A stretch of 64,000 nt of DNA from CAWBOY01 sp963790585 (lineage in GTDB: Bacteria > Planctomycetota > Planctomycetia > Gemmatales > Gemmataceae). Positions 55,717 through 64,000 of the stretch are shown here, one piece after another. A program made the translations under genes and the position numbers. Every line of letters begins with the position of its first letter. Within the stretch, counting starts at the first letter, position 1. Below the pieces are notes generated by a model. That model saw only the letters and a program-made list of their open reading frames with translations, was not told the origin of the DNA and ran no database searches. Location: NCBI GenBank assembly GCA_963790585.1, contig CAWBOY010000003.1, positions 310,001 through 374,000 on the forward strand. Reading direction: 5' to 3'.

Positions 55717-56964
55717 TCATTGTGATCGCAGCTGAAGGAATTCACGAGCGATGCCCGCGACATCGATGCACCCTTCGGGGATGGACCATTCGCCGGGCCC
55801 CGGCGGTGTGTCCATGTCTAGCTCTTCGTATAGTTCACAAGCTGACGGATAACGGTGATCGGGGTGGGCCAAACATCGCGACAGCATTTTCAAAGTGCGC
55901 GAGTCCACCCCCCTTGTTTTTAGTCGGTCGGCAAAGTCGTAAGGAGGACGTACCAGCTCGTTTGTCAGAACCTGGTACCAAATAACCCCGAGGGCAAAGA
56001 CGTCATCTTGGGCAGGCCTTCGATGAAGAAATGGGTCGGACGCTTCGGGCGGATGGTACATACGTGTGCCAACGAGGATCATTTCCGAACGTTGCGACGA
56101 GGCTGTGTCCAGGGGGCCTTCCGCGCTGCTGAGTCCAAAATCCGCCACCTTGGCGATCGGTTCGGGGTCCCGCATTAGCAGGATATTGGCGGGCTTGAGG
56201 TCACGGTGATAGATGTTATTGCAGTGCGCGTCCGACATGCCTCGAACGATGCCTCGCATTAGATCGGTCAAGTCGAGGGCAATTCGCTCGGCTTCCGGAT
56301 GCAGTATCCAGTCTTCGAGCGAGCCAAGTTCCGCGTATTCGAGGACCAGATAGGGATATGGTTCAGCGCTGATCGCAACGTCAAGATATTCGATGACGTT
56401 CGGGCAATCTGCGAGATGGCTCTTAACGGCTCTGAGTACATTGGCTTCCCGAGCAAGCCAGTCGCGTGATCGCTCTTGCGTAAAGAATTTGAATACGTGC
56501 TCATTCGGGTAGAGCGGATTCTCGGCTCGCCAAACCTCACCAAATGAGCCCATCCCGAGAAATGACTTCAGCACCCAGTTTTGAATGGCTTCGCCGGCTT
56601 TTCGCTTTGGTTGAATGTTTTGAATCAACTGCTCGATCAATCGCTCGCAACGTAAATAACTACTTAATGGCGTACCCTGGGTCGAATGAAAACGCGCGCC
56701 GCGAATTAAGTTGATTAGCAAAACGATAAGCTCTTGCCGATTTGCTTCGGAAAAACCCTGCGGCGCCCTCCAGTTACCGACCGCTTGTCGAACGTCGGCC
56801 TCGTTTAGCAAACCTAGACGCTGCATGAATTCGAGAACTTGGGCCGTTTTTTGATTTCGAGACCAGTTGCGGAGGTAGGATGTAACTATGCCCGCTACAC
56901 TATAGGTGCCTCCCACGGCTTGCGTCGTGGTGGCGATCCATTCGAGGAGGTGAAAGATGTCCAC
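55717..56964 (-). CDS. Ser/Thr protein kinase with novel N-terminal domain
   Basis: 415 residues from the GTG at 56964 (AAGGAGGTA 8 bases upstream is decisive; a longer frame exists). Kinase motifs: Gly-rich loop GMGSFGEVW (about 138-146), Lys159 in HVFKFF, Glu in REANVL, catalytic YHRDLKPANILL (about 252-263), DFGLSS (about 275), HPPEAS in place of APE, and DVFALGVIWY. The domain is complete and should be active. About 125 residues precede it, helical, with no match I can name. No membrane segment, so cytoplasmic, unlike most Planctomycete Pkn kinases. The stop codon abuts the stop of the FtsK-fusion gene (tail-to-tail, no gap). Confidence 0.85.
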   Translation of the reverse strand: MDIFHLLEWIATTTQAVGGTYSVAGIVTSYLRNWSRNQKTAQVLEFMQRLGLLNEADVRQAVGNWRAPQGFSEANRQELIVLLINLIRGARFHSTQGTPLSSYLRCERLIEQLIQNIQPKRKAGEAIQNWVLKSFLGMGSFGEVWRAENPLYPNEHVFKFFTQERSRDWLAREANVLRAVKSHLADCPNVIEYLDVAISAEPYPYLVLEYAELGSLEDWILHPEAERIALDLTDLMRGIVRGMSDAHCNNIYHRDLKPANILLMRDPEPIAKVADFGLSSAEGPLDTASSQRSEMILVGTRMYHPPEASDPFLHRRPAQDDVFALGVIWYQVLTNELVRPPYDFADRLKTRGVDSRTLKMLSRCLAHPDHRYPSACELYEELDMDTPPGPGEWSIPEGCIDVAGIAREFLQLRSQ

Positions 56965-57066
56965 GGTGTTTACCTCCTTAGCTGATCCGAAAAAGGTCAA
57001 GCCGAAAAGGTGTTGGGAGTGTTGGGAGCATTTTCAGTTTAGCACGTCCAAGTAAAGTCGAGTAGT

Positions 57067-57114
57067 GGTGCGATGGCGGCGTGTCATCATGGTGCGATGG
57101 CGGCGTGTCATCAT
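57067..57114. repeat. 24-bp perfect tandem duplication
   Basis: GGTGCGATGGCGGCGTGTCATCAT occurs twice in a row without a mismatch (first half GGTGCGATGGCG, second GCGTGTCATCAT). It lies between the kinase start and the third intron. Confidence 0.85.
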
Positions 57115-57310
57115 AACGGCCCCTACAGCAACCGCTTCAACCCCAAAGGTCATTACGATGGAGACGCTGCCAAGGGGCCGCGTCCTGACGAAAAAATAGT
57201 AGAGTCGAGAAGTGGCGCGGTGGTTTAGGTCGAGTCCAGCGGTATCCGGCCCTTTCGTTGGCCGGTGCCTCAATCTCCCGGCCATGCCCCGTTTCCACTT
57301 CCCGCTCGTC

Positions 57311-57343
57311 GAACCGGACGGGCCCTATTAAGGCATCCGGCTC
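57311..57343 (-). ncRNA. Group II intron domain V, copy 3
   Basis: Reverse complement of the domain V in copies 1 and 2, with the same spacing from the maturase stop. Confidence 0.82.
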
Positions 57344-57369
57344 TCGGACAAGGTAACTCATGCGTTCGC

Positions 57370-58686
57370 TCACAAGACGCGAGGTCGCGGTCGCCCTGGA
57401 AGCCACACTAATCCCAGGTCCTCACGCAGGTAACGATCCGAATAACACTGTCGGGCCGTACCCTGCACGCGGTGCTTCCGACCCAGCCACTGACGGAGCC
57501 GTTGACAGGTGTGCGCCATCACCTGCTTCATGGCCGGGGCCGTGTTACCGAGACAAAAATAGTTCGCCCAGCCCACCAGTCGGCTGTTGACGCGAGTTAT
57601 TAACGCCCGGCAAGACAACCACTGCCACGTTCGGCTGGTCTGATCGCGGATCACCTCACAGATCCCGTGGATCTTCTTGACGGCCGGACGGGGACCGATG
57701 TAGCTACGCCCCGTCTTCGGCGACCAGTTCCGACCGAACGTGTAACCCAAAAACGAAAACGTCTCGTCCGGCAAGCGGCAAACCCGGGTCTTCGTCTCGT
57801 TCACCGTCAACCGCAGCTTCGACATCATGCGCCGCATCACCGCCTCGGCTTCAAGAGCCGTACCACGGCAGCAGATCACAAAGTCGTCCGCATAATTGAC
57901 GATACGCGCCTCAAGACGATTGGCATGCCCGTTTGTCTTCCAGCCCAGCACGAAGCGACGCATGTAGAGATTCGCCAGCAGCGGCGAGAGCACGCCCCCT
58001 TGCGGGGTGCCGCGACCCTCGTCCTTGTTGCGAGTCGTTCGACGCTTGTCCCCACGATCTCCAAGGTCTTCCACCGGTGCCTCCAACCAGCTTTTGATCA
58101 GGGCCAGTAGTAGCCCGTCACTAAGCCGTCGGCTCACCGATGCCATTAACTCGGCGTGGGGGATGCTATCGAAGTACCCACTCAAGTCCGCATCGACAAT
58201 CTCCGTATGCCCGTTGTCTAGCAACAATTGGACCTGCTCGATCGCGTCCAGAGCGCTTCGGCCTTGCCGATAAGCAAATTGTTCCGGCTGCAAGTCCGCC
58301 TCGAAGATCGGCTCCAAGACGAGCAACACAGCCATCTGCACGACACGGTCGCGGATCGTTGGAATGCCCAACGGTCGCTGTTTGCCATCCGACTTCGGTA
58401 TGTACACCCGTCGGACTGCTTGCGGGCGATACGCTTTGTTTCGGAGTTCTTCCGTCAGTTCACCCAGCCAACGGTCCAGCCCGTACTCCTCGATGTCCGT
58501 GAACGTCTGGCCATCCACCCCCGCCGCGCCGTCGTTAGCGGCACAGCACAGGTACGCATGGCCCAGCACATCGGCCCGGTACACCTTGTCGTACAACGCA
58601 TAGAACCGATAGGTGGGTGCTCTCTTCGCTTTGGCATGCAACGTCTCCTGGAGTTTCCGAACCGTATCGGGAGGTGTTAGGCTCAT
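57370..58686 (-). CDS. ltrA: Group II intron reverse transcriptase/maturase, copy 3
   Basis: 438 residues, with the same domains as the other copies and, as far as I can see, the same protein as copy 1. Intact. Confidence 0.92.
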   Translation of the reverse strand: MSLTPPDTVRKLQETLHAKAKRAPTYRFYALYDKVYRADVLGHAYLCCAANDGAAGVDGQTFTDIEEYGLDRWLGELTEELRNKAYRPQAVRRVYIPKSDGKQRPLGIPTIRDRVVQMAVLLVLEPIFEADLQPEQFAYRQGRSALDAIEQVQLLLDNGHTEIVDADLSGYFDSIPHAELMASVSRRLSDGLLLALIKSWLEAPVEDLGDRGDKRRTTRNKDEGRGTPQGGVLSPLLANLYMRRFVLGWKTNGHANRLEARIVNYADDFVICCRGTALEAEAVMRRMMSKLRLTVNETKTRVCRLPDETFSFLGYTFGRNWSPKTGRSYIGPRPAVKKIHGICEVIRDQTSRTWQWLSCRALITRVNSRLVGWANYFCLGNTAPAMKQVMAHTCQRLRQWLGRKHRVQGTARQCYSDRYLREDLGLVWLPGRPRPRVL

Positions 58687-59190
58687 CACCAATCTCCTGG
58701 CTCTCTTTCCTTCGGACGCTGTCCTTGAACCAAGGCCCCTTCCCTCCACCGGCGTTACCCGGCTTCAGCGGTACTACGAGCCTCTCCGCCACCCCAAGCG
58801 GCCCGGCCTGTCCCTCGCGGGCGTCCGGTTGGCACTGCTGCCACCGCAGGGGGTTTCCCGTGTTGCGTTAACTTTCCTATGCCGACATGCCGTCGCCATT
58901 ACCCCGGTGGCAACGCGGGTGGGGCTAAAGTCGTTCCCCCTGTATCCTCGCGTCTGCGGCCTTCCCCATCCCTTTGCTGGGTCGGCTACCACATTACCCG
59001 TTTCGAGGCCTGCTCAGCGTTCACTCACGTTACGGCCTGCCTGCTCGCGGAGTCGCTCAAACGACCCTTTCCATCGAAGGCTTCGACAGTTTCGTTACCT
59101 CCACTGCCGCTCCGATTGCTACCGGCTGGAACGACCAGTTGCCGGGTGGGATTCGCACCCACTGAAAAGTCACGCCTTGGCACGGCGCAC

Positions 59191-59273
59191 AAAGGGGACG
59201 GGCACCATTGCCGGAACGGCCCGAAGGGTGCTGCGCACAATGGTGCCCGTCCCCTTTTTCGAATAGGGTCTTA
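59191..59273. repeat. Palindromic element remnant between intron 3 and the IS array
   Basis: Reads AAAGGGGACGGGCACCATTG, a 27-nt loop, then CAATGGTGCCCGTCCCC and TTTTTCGAATAGGGTCTT. The inner stem is perfect (GGGGACGGGCACCATTG with its complement). The conserved outer arm has drifted (GAATAGGGTC in place of GGATAGGCTC). Changes on the two sides of the stem compensate each other relative to nests 1 and 2. Confidence 0.78.
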
Positions 59274-59274
59274 G

Positions 59275-60885
59275 TTCAAGTTTCGCACATTTTAGGGTCT
59301 GTTGGCAGCATCTCGCGGGAGAAAAAAGTTCGGCTTCCCGGCTCGGTTTGGTAACTTGGGATCATCTACTATTCCAGGTCGCCCCGTGGCAAGGAAGCCG
59401 ATCTATGGAAGTTACCGCCTCTTTCGTTGCTCTGCTACAGCATTTCGTTCCTGTTTTCACCGCCCCAACCTTTCAGACCTTCGTCGAGATCATCTCCGGC
59501 TGGGTTCTCTCTCCACGCCGCCGCTACGTCACCGACGTCATCTTCACGGGAGGCAACCTCGACAACGGACACTGGTGCCGCTTCCATCGCTTTTTCAGTC
59601 ATGCCGCCTGGGATAGGGATGTCTTGTCTTTGCACCTGGCCAAATTAGTGGCACGCGTGTTCGCCCTGGGCGCTTCCTTGTCGTGGGCCGTCGATGATAC
59701 CTTGTGTCGTAAACGTGGCCTCACTGTTTACGGCGCCGGCATGCACTACGATCCCCTCATCTCCAGCCGCGCCAAACCTCTTGTTAGTTGGGGACACGAT
59801 TGGGTCGTCCTCTGCCTCGTCATCGCCCACCCCTTCTGGGCACCCACCAAAGTCTTTGCCTTACCAATCACCATGAGGTTGTATCGCAATCGCCAAGGTC
59901 TCACCAAGGGAAAAAAGAGCAAAGCCAAAGCCGCCAAGACCAAGGCCGACCCCAACCATCGCACCCGGCCCGAACTGGCCGTCGAGCTGATTTCCTTGGT
60001 CTCTACCTGGTTTCCTCAAGACGAAATCGTCGTTACAGGCGACAGTGCCTACGGCGGCAAGAGCGTTCTGTCCCACCTACCGGCCAACGTTCATTTGATC
60101 AGCCACGTTCATCCCAAAGGCGCCCTCTATGCTCTCCCACAGCCACGTACGACAAAAGGCAAAGGGGCTCCACGAAAGAAGGGTACACGTTTGCCGAACA
60201 TGGCCCAATGGGCCGACGACGCCACGCGACCCTGGACGGAACTCCACTTCGATCAGTTCGGACTCCATGCTGTCCTACAGGTCAAAACCCAGCAAGCCTT
60301 GTACTACAAGGCTGGTGGCCAGCGTCTTTTGACCATCGTCTTGACACGTGATCTTCAAGGTAAAAGGCCCGATCAAATGTTTTACTGCACCAACCTTGAC
60401 TGGGATGCCCGCCACATCCTCTCCACCTATGCGTGCCGGTGGGCCATCGAATGCACCTTCGAGAATTGCAAACAATTTTTGGGGCTGGAAGACCCTGCCA
60501 ACCGCTTGCCCCTGGCCGTCCAGCGGACCGCACCGATGGCTCTGCTGCTGTATAGCCTGGTTGTCGTCTGGTTCCACCAGATGGGTCACCGCTTCCTCCA
60601 GTTTCCGTACCGCCCGTGGTATCGACGCAAACAAGAGCCTTCGTTTGCTGATCTTTTGACCACCCTACGGCGTGTCAGTTGCCAAGAGAAAACCGACACA
60701 CTGCTTCCAAAACGGTGTCGCCTAAAAACCTGGCTCACCCAGATTACCGAGCTTCTCAGCCGAGTCGGATGAGACAGCTGCTCGCCGTCTTTTTTCAACC
60801 AATCCCGGCACATGTGACTCGACGGACCGTCAAAAATCACCGGCCCCAGCGCTAGATTTACGCGCCGGAATGTGCGAAACTTGAA
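59275..60885 (+). mobile_element. IS701-like insertion sequence, copy 2
   Basis: 1611 bp, first of three head-to-tail copies. CTTAG flanks it on both sides (59270-59274, 60886-60890). The terminal repeats are the same as in copy 1. Confidence 0.82.
59405..60772 (+). CDS. IS701-like transposase, copy 2
   Basis: 455 residues, intact DDE motifs. It differs from copies 1 and 3 at about nine sites (for example HFVPVFTAP, YGGKSVLSHL, LPNMAQWADDATRPW, HQMGHRF, WYRRKQEPS). Confidence 0.78.
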   Translation: MEVTASFVALLQHFVPVFTAPTFQTFVEIISGWVLSPRRRYVTDVIFTGGNLDNGHWCRFHRFFSHAAWDRDVLSLHLAKLVARVFALGASLSWAVDDTLCRKRGLTVYGAGMHYDPLISSRAKPLVSWGHDWVVLCLVIAHPFWAPTKVFALPITMRLYRNRQGLTKGKKSKAKAAKTKADPNHRTRPELAVELISLVSTWFPQDEIVVTGDSAYGGKSVLSHLPANVHLISHVHPKGALYALPQPRTTKGKGAPRKKGTRLPNMAQWADDATRPWTELHFDQFGLHAVLQVKTQQALYYKAGGQRLLTIVLTRDLQGKRPDQMFYCTNLDWDARHILSTYACRWAIECTFENCKQFLGLEDPANRLPLAVQRTAPMALLLYSLVVVWFHQMGHRFLQFPYRPWYRRKQEPSFADLLTTLRRVSCQEKTDTLLPKRCRLKTWLTQITELLSRVG

Positions 60886-60890
60886 CTTAG

Positions 60891-62501
60891 TTCAAGTTTC
60901 GCACATTTTAGGGTCTGTTGGCAGCATCTCGCGGGAGAAAAAAGTTCGGCTTCCCGGCTCGGTTTGGTAACTTGGGATCATCTACTATTCCAGGTCGCCC
61001 CGTGGCAAGGAAGCCGATCTATGGAAGTTACCGCCTCTTTCGTTGCTCTGCTACAGCATTTCGTTGCCGTTTTCACCGCCCCAACCTTTCAGACCTTCGT
61101 CGAGATCATCTCCGGCTGGGTTCTCTCTCCACGCCGCCGCTACGTCACCGACGTCATCTTCACGGGAGGCAACCTCGACAACGGACACTGGTGCCGCTTC
61201 CATCGCTTTTTCAGTCATGCCGCCTGGGATAGGGATGTCTTGTCTTTGCACCTGGCCAAATTAGTGGCACGCGTGTTCGCCCTGGGCGCTTCCTTGTCGT
61301 GGGCCGTCGATGATACCTTGTGTCGTAAACGTGGCCTCACTGTTTACGGCGCCGGCATGCACTACGATCCCCTCATCTCCAGCCGCGCCAAACCTCTTGT
61401 TAGTTGGGGACACGATTGGGTCGTCCTCTGCCTCGTCATCGCCCACCCCTTCTGGGCACCCACCAAAGTCTTTGCCTTACCAATCACCATGAGGTTGTAT
61501 CGCAATCGCCAAGGTCTCACCAAGGGAAAAAAGAGCAAAGCCAAAGCCGCCAAGACCAAGGCCGACCCCAACCATCGCACCCGGCCCGAACTGGCCGTCG
61601 AGTTGATTTCCTTGGTCTCTACCTGGTTTCCTCAAGACGAAATCGTCGTTACAGGCGACAGTGCCTATGGCGGCAGGAGCGTTCTGTCCTACCTCCCGGC
61701 CAACGTTCACTTGATCAGCCACGTCCATCCCAAAGGCGCCCTCTATGCTCTCCCACAGCCACGTACGACAAAAGGCAAAGGGGCTCCTCGAAAGAAGGGT
61801 ACACGTTTGCCGAGCATGGCCCAATGGGCCGACGATGCCACGCAGCCCTGGACGGAACTCCACTTCGATCAGTTCGGACTCCATGCTGTCCTACAGGTCA
61901 AAACCCAGCAAGCCTTGTACTACAAGGCTGGTGGCCAGCGTCTTTTGACCATCGTCTTGACACGTGATCTTCAAGGTAAAAGGCCCGATCAAATGTTTTA
62001 CTGCACCAACCTTGACTGGGATGCCCGCCACATCCTCTCCACCTATGCGTGCCGGTGGGCCATCGAATGCACCTTCGAGAATTGCAAACAATTTTTGGGG
62101 CTGGAAGACCCTGCCAACCGCTTGCCCCTGGCCGTCCAGCGGACCGCACCGATGGCTCTGCTGCTGTATAGCCTGGTTGTCGTCTGGTTCCACCAGGTTG
62201 GTTACCGCTTCCTCCAGTTTCCGTACCGTCCCTGGTATCGAGGCAAACAGGAGCCTTCGTTTGCTGATCTTTTGACCACCCTACGCCGTGTCAGTTGCCA
62301 AGAGAAAACCGACACACTGCTTCCAAAACCGTGTCGCCTAAAAACCTGGCTCACCCAGATTACCGAGCTTCTCAGCCGAGTCGGATGAGACAGCTGCTCG
62401 CCGTCTTTTTTCAACCAATCCCGGCACATGTGACTCGACGGACCGTCAAAAATCACCGGCCCCAGCGCTAGATTTACGCGCCGGAATGTGCGAAACTTGA
62501 A
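60891..62501 (+). mobile_element. IS701-like insertion sequence, copy 3
   Basis: 1611 bp. It shares a single CTTAG with each neighbour (60886-60890 and 62502-62506), so the array is an exact head-to-tail tandem. Confidence 0.82.
61021..62388 (+). CDS. IS701-like transposase, copy 3
   Basis: 455 residues, intact. As far as I can compare by eye, the protein is the same as that of copy 1 at 19643-21010, 40 kb away, and closer to it than to its neighbour copy 2. Confidence 0.78.
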   Translation: MEVTASFVALLQHFVAVFTAPTFQTFVEIISGWVLSPRRRYVTDVIFTGGNLDNGHWCRFHRFFSHAAWDRDVLSLHLAKLVARVFALGASLSWAVDDTLCRKRGLTVYGAGMHYDPLISSRAKPLVSWGHDWVVLCLVIAHPFWAPTKVFALPITMRLYRNRQGLTKGKKSKAKAAKTKADPNHRTRPELAVELISLVSTWFPQDEIVVTGDSAYGGRSVLSYLPANVHLISHVHPKGALYALPQPRTTKGKGAPRKKGTRLPSMAQWADDATQPWTELHFDQFGLHAVLQVKTQQALYYKAGGQRLLTIVLTRDLQGKRPDQMFYCTNLDWDARHILSTYACRWAIECTFENCKQFLGLEDPANRLPLAVQRTAPMALLLYSLVVVWFHQVGYRFLQFPYRPWYRGKQEPSFADLLTTLRRVSCQEKTDTLLPKPCRLKTWLTQITELLSRVG

Positions 62502-62506
62502 CTTAG

Positions 62507-64000
62507 TTCAAGTTTCGCACATTTTAGGGTCTGTTGGCAGCATCTCGCGGGAGAAAAAAGTTCGGCTTCCCGGCTCGGTTTGGTAACTTGGGATCATCTA
62601 CTATTCCAGGTCGCCCCGTGGCAAGGAAGCCGATCTATGGAAGTTACCGCCTCTTTCGTTGCTCTGCTACAGCATTTCGTTGCCGTTTTCACCGCCCCAA
62701 CCTTTCAGACCTTCGTCGAGATCGTCAACGGCTGGGTTCTCTCCCCACGCCGCCGCTTCGTCACTGACATCATCTTCACCGGAGGCAACCTCGACAACGG
62801 ACATTGGTGCCGCTTCCATCGCTTTTTCAGTCATGCCGCCTGGGAGCCGGATGTCTTGTCTTTGCACCTGGCCAAATTGGTGGCACGCGTGTTCGCCCTG
62901 GGCGCTTCCTTGTCATGGGCCGTCGATGATACCTTGTGTCGCAAACGCGGCCTCACTGTTTACGGCGCCGGCATGCACTACGATCCCCTCATTTCCAGCC
63001 GCGCCAAACCTCTCGTTAGCTGGGGACACGATTGGGTCGTTCTCTGCCTCGTCATCGCCCACCCCTTCTGGGCACCCTCCAAAGTCTTCGCCTTACCGAT
63101 CACCATGAGGCTGTATCGCAATCGCCAGGGTCTCACCAAGGGAAAAAAGAGCAAAGCCAAAGCCGCCAAGACCAAGGCCGACCCCAACCATCGCACCCGG
63201 CCCGAACTGGCCGTCGAGCTGATTTCCTTGGTCTCTACCTGGTTTCCTCAAGACGAAATCGTCGTTACAGGCGACAGTGCCTACGGCGGCAAGAGCGTTC
63301 TGTCCCACCTACCGGCCAACGTTCATTTGATCAGCCACGTTCATCCCAAAGGCGCCCTCTATGCTCTCCCACAGCCACGTACGACAAAAGGCAAAGGGGC
63401 TCCACGAAAGAAGGGTACACGTTTGCCGAACATGGCCCAATGGGCCGACGACGCCACGCAGCCCTGGACGGAACTCCACTTCGATCAGTTCGGACTCCAT
63501 GCCGTCCTACAGGTCAAAACCCAGCAAGCCTTGTACTACAAGGCTGGCGGCCAGCGTCTTTTGACCATCGTCTTGACACGCGATCTTCAAGGCAAAAGGC
63601 CCGATCAAATGTTCTACTGCACCAACCTTGACTGGGATGCCCGCAACATCCTCTCCACCTATGCGTGCCGTTGGGCCATCGAATGCACCTTCGAGAATTG
63701 CAAACAATTTTTGGGGCTGGAAGACCCTGCCAACCGCTTGCCCCTGGCCGTCCAGCGGACCGCACCGATGGCTCTGCTGCTGTATAGCCTGGTTGTCGTC
63801 TGGTTCCACCAGGTTGGTTACCGCTTCCTCCAGTTTCCGTACCGTCCCTGGTATCGAGGCAAACAAGAGCCTTCGTTTGCTGATCTTTTGACCACCCTAC
63901 GCCGTGTCAGTTGCCAAGAGAAAACCGACACACTGCTTCCAAAACGGTGTCGCCAAAAAACCTGGCTCACCCAGATTACCGAGCTTCTCAGCCGAGTCGG
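62507..64000 (+). mobile_element. IS701-like insertion sequence, copy 4 (cut by window end)
   Basis: The left end and 1494 bases are present; the right end lies beyond the window. The most diverged copy, mainly in its first 500 bases. Confidence 0.8.
62637..64000 (+). CDS. IS701-like transposase, copy 4 (3' end outside window)
   Basis: Open from the ATG to the last base; by comparison only the final codon and stop are missing. Differences from other copies cluster near the start (EIVNGWVLSPRRRFVTDIIF, WEPDVLS), with a mix of copy-2-like and copy-3-like stretches later. Confidence 0.75.
   Translation, partial: MEVTASFVALLQHFVAVFTAPTFQTFVEIVNGWVLSPRRRFVTDIIFTGGNLDNGHWCRFHRFFSHAAWEPDVLSLHLAKLVARVFALGASLSWAVDDTLCRKRGLTVYGAGMHYDPLISSRAKPLVSWGHDWVVLCLVIAHPFWAPSKVFALPITMRLYRNRQGLTKGKKSKAKAAKTKADPNHRTRPELAVELISLVSTWFPQDEIVVTGDSAYGGKSVLSHLPANVHLISHVHPKGALYALPQPRTTKGKGAPRKKGTRLPNMAQWADDATQPWTELHFDQFGLHAVLQVKTQQALYYKAGGQRLLTIVLTRDLQGKRPDQMFYCTNLDWDARNILSTYACRWAIECTFENCKQFLGLEDPANRLPLAVQRTAPMALLLYSLVVVWFHQVGYRFLQFPYRPWYRGKQEPSFADLLTTLRRVSCQEKTDTLLPKRCRQKTWLTQITELLSRV

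Larger units (their letters stand above)
57199..59190 (-). mobile_element. Group II intron (class C-like), copy 3
   Basis: 1992 bp on the minus strand; the sequence matches copy 1 (QVQLLLDNG form). The 5' exon again ends in the palindromic hairpin, here with stem GGGCACCATTG and GGGACGGG arms. The 3' exon is TATTTTTTCGTC instead of TTCGGATAGG, so the far arm of the palindrome is missing or altered. Confidence 0.85.

Noticed and set aside
51189..57000. BREX or Wadjet defence system
   Set aside because: No methyltransferase, PglZ phosphatase, SMC or nuclease subunit is seen; only generic similarity (kinase, ATPase, winged helix).

Overview
The gene content points to a member of the Planctomycetota, most likely a Gemmata-like genome. 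The window holds a DUF1559 prepilin-type protein followed by a small lipoprotein, a secreted protein with an LEDR motif near its N-terminus, an FG-GAP/ASPIC-UnbV repeat protein, a sulfatase, SASA-type esterases, GC-rich codon use and several families of short palindromic repeats between genes. No rRNA, tRNA or CRISPR array was seen.

Layout. 0-7.5 kb: the end of a charged repeat protein, NAD synthesis genes nadB (two frameshifts) and nadD, a YggS-type PLP protein, a fused two-part ABC-2 permease and a small proline-rich protein with an in-frame stop. 7.7-19.5 kb: secreted carbohydrate-related genes (two SASA proteins, an unknown secreted protein, a sulfatase with an extra C-terminal domain), cut by a nest of a palindromic element, an IS5-family element and a group II intron. 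19.5-23.2 kb: an IS701-like element abutting a second palindrome-plus-intron unit. 23.3-36.9 kb: HEAT-repeat, glycine-rich, FG-GAP/ASPIC, LEDR, DinB, lipoprotein, DUF1559, GT-C-like membrane and PpiC-type genes. 37-40.7 kb: an alpha/beta hydrolase and an arginine-to-proline gene pair. 40.8-47.1 kb: a minus-strand cluster resembling type VII secretion (multi-domain FtsK/EssC-like ATPase, two WXG100-like small proteins, two helical proteins), split by a palindrome that carries an IS. 47.4-50.7 kb: mfd. 51.2-57.0 kb: an unfamiliar module of a tandem winged-helix protein, a two-motor P-loop/FtsK fusion and a convergent Ser/Thr kinase. 57.2-64 kb: a third intron copy and three head-to-tail IS701-like elements, the last cut by the window edge.

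The two strongest candidates for something undescribed are the winged-helix/FtsK-fusion/kinase module and the WXG100-FtsK cluster. The mobile DNA is also striking. Three near-identical 1992-bp group II introns sit directly 3' of hairpins belonging to a palindromic element family. The same palindromes are targets of the IS5-family element (9-bp target duplications) and have IS701-like elements at their ends. Two IS-plus-intron units lie as inverted repeats around about 34 kb containing both candidate systems.

At least eight genes, including mfd and nadB, carry single-base frameshifts (about eleven in all), while every complete transposase and maturase gene is intact. This may reflect sequence error as much as decay, so broken genes are described as one gene with the position of the shift.
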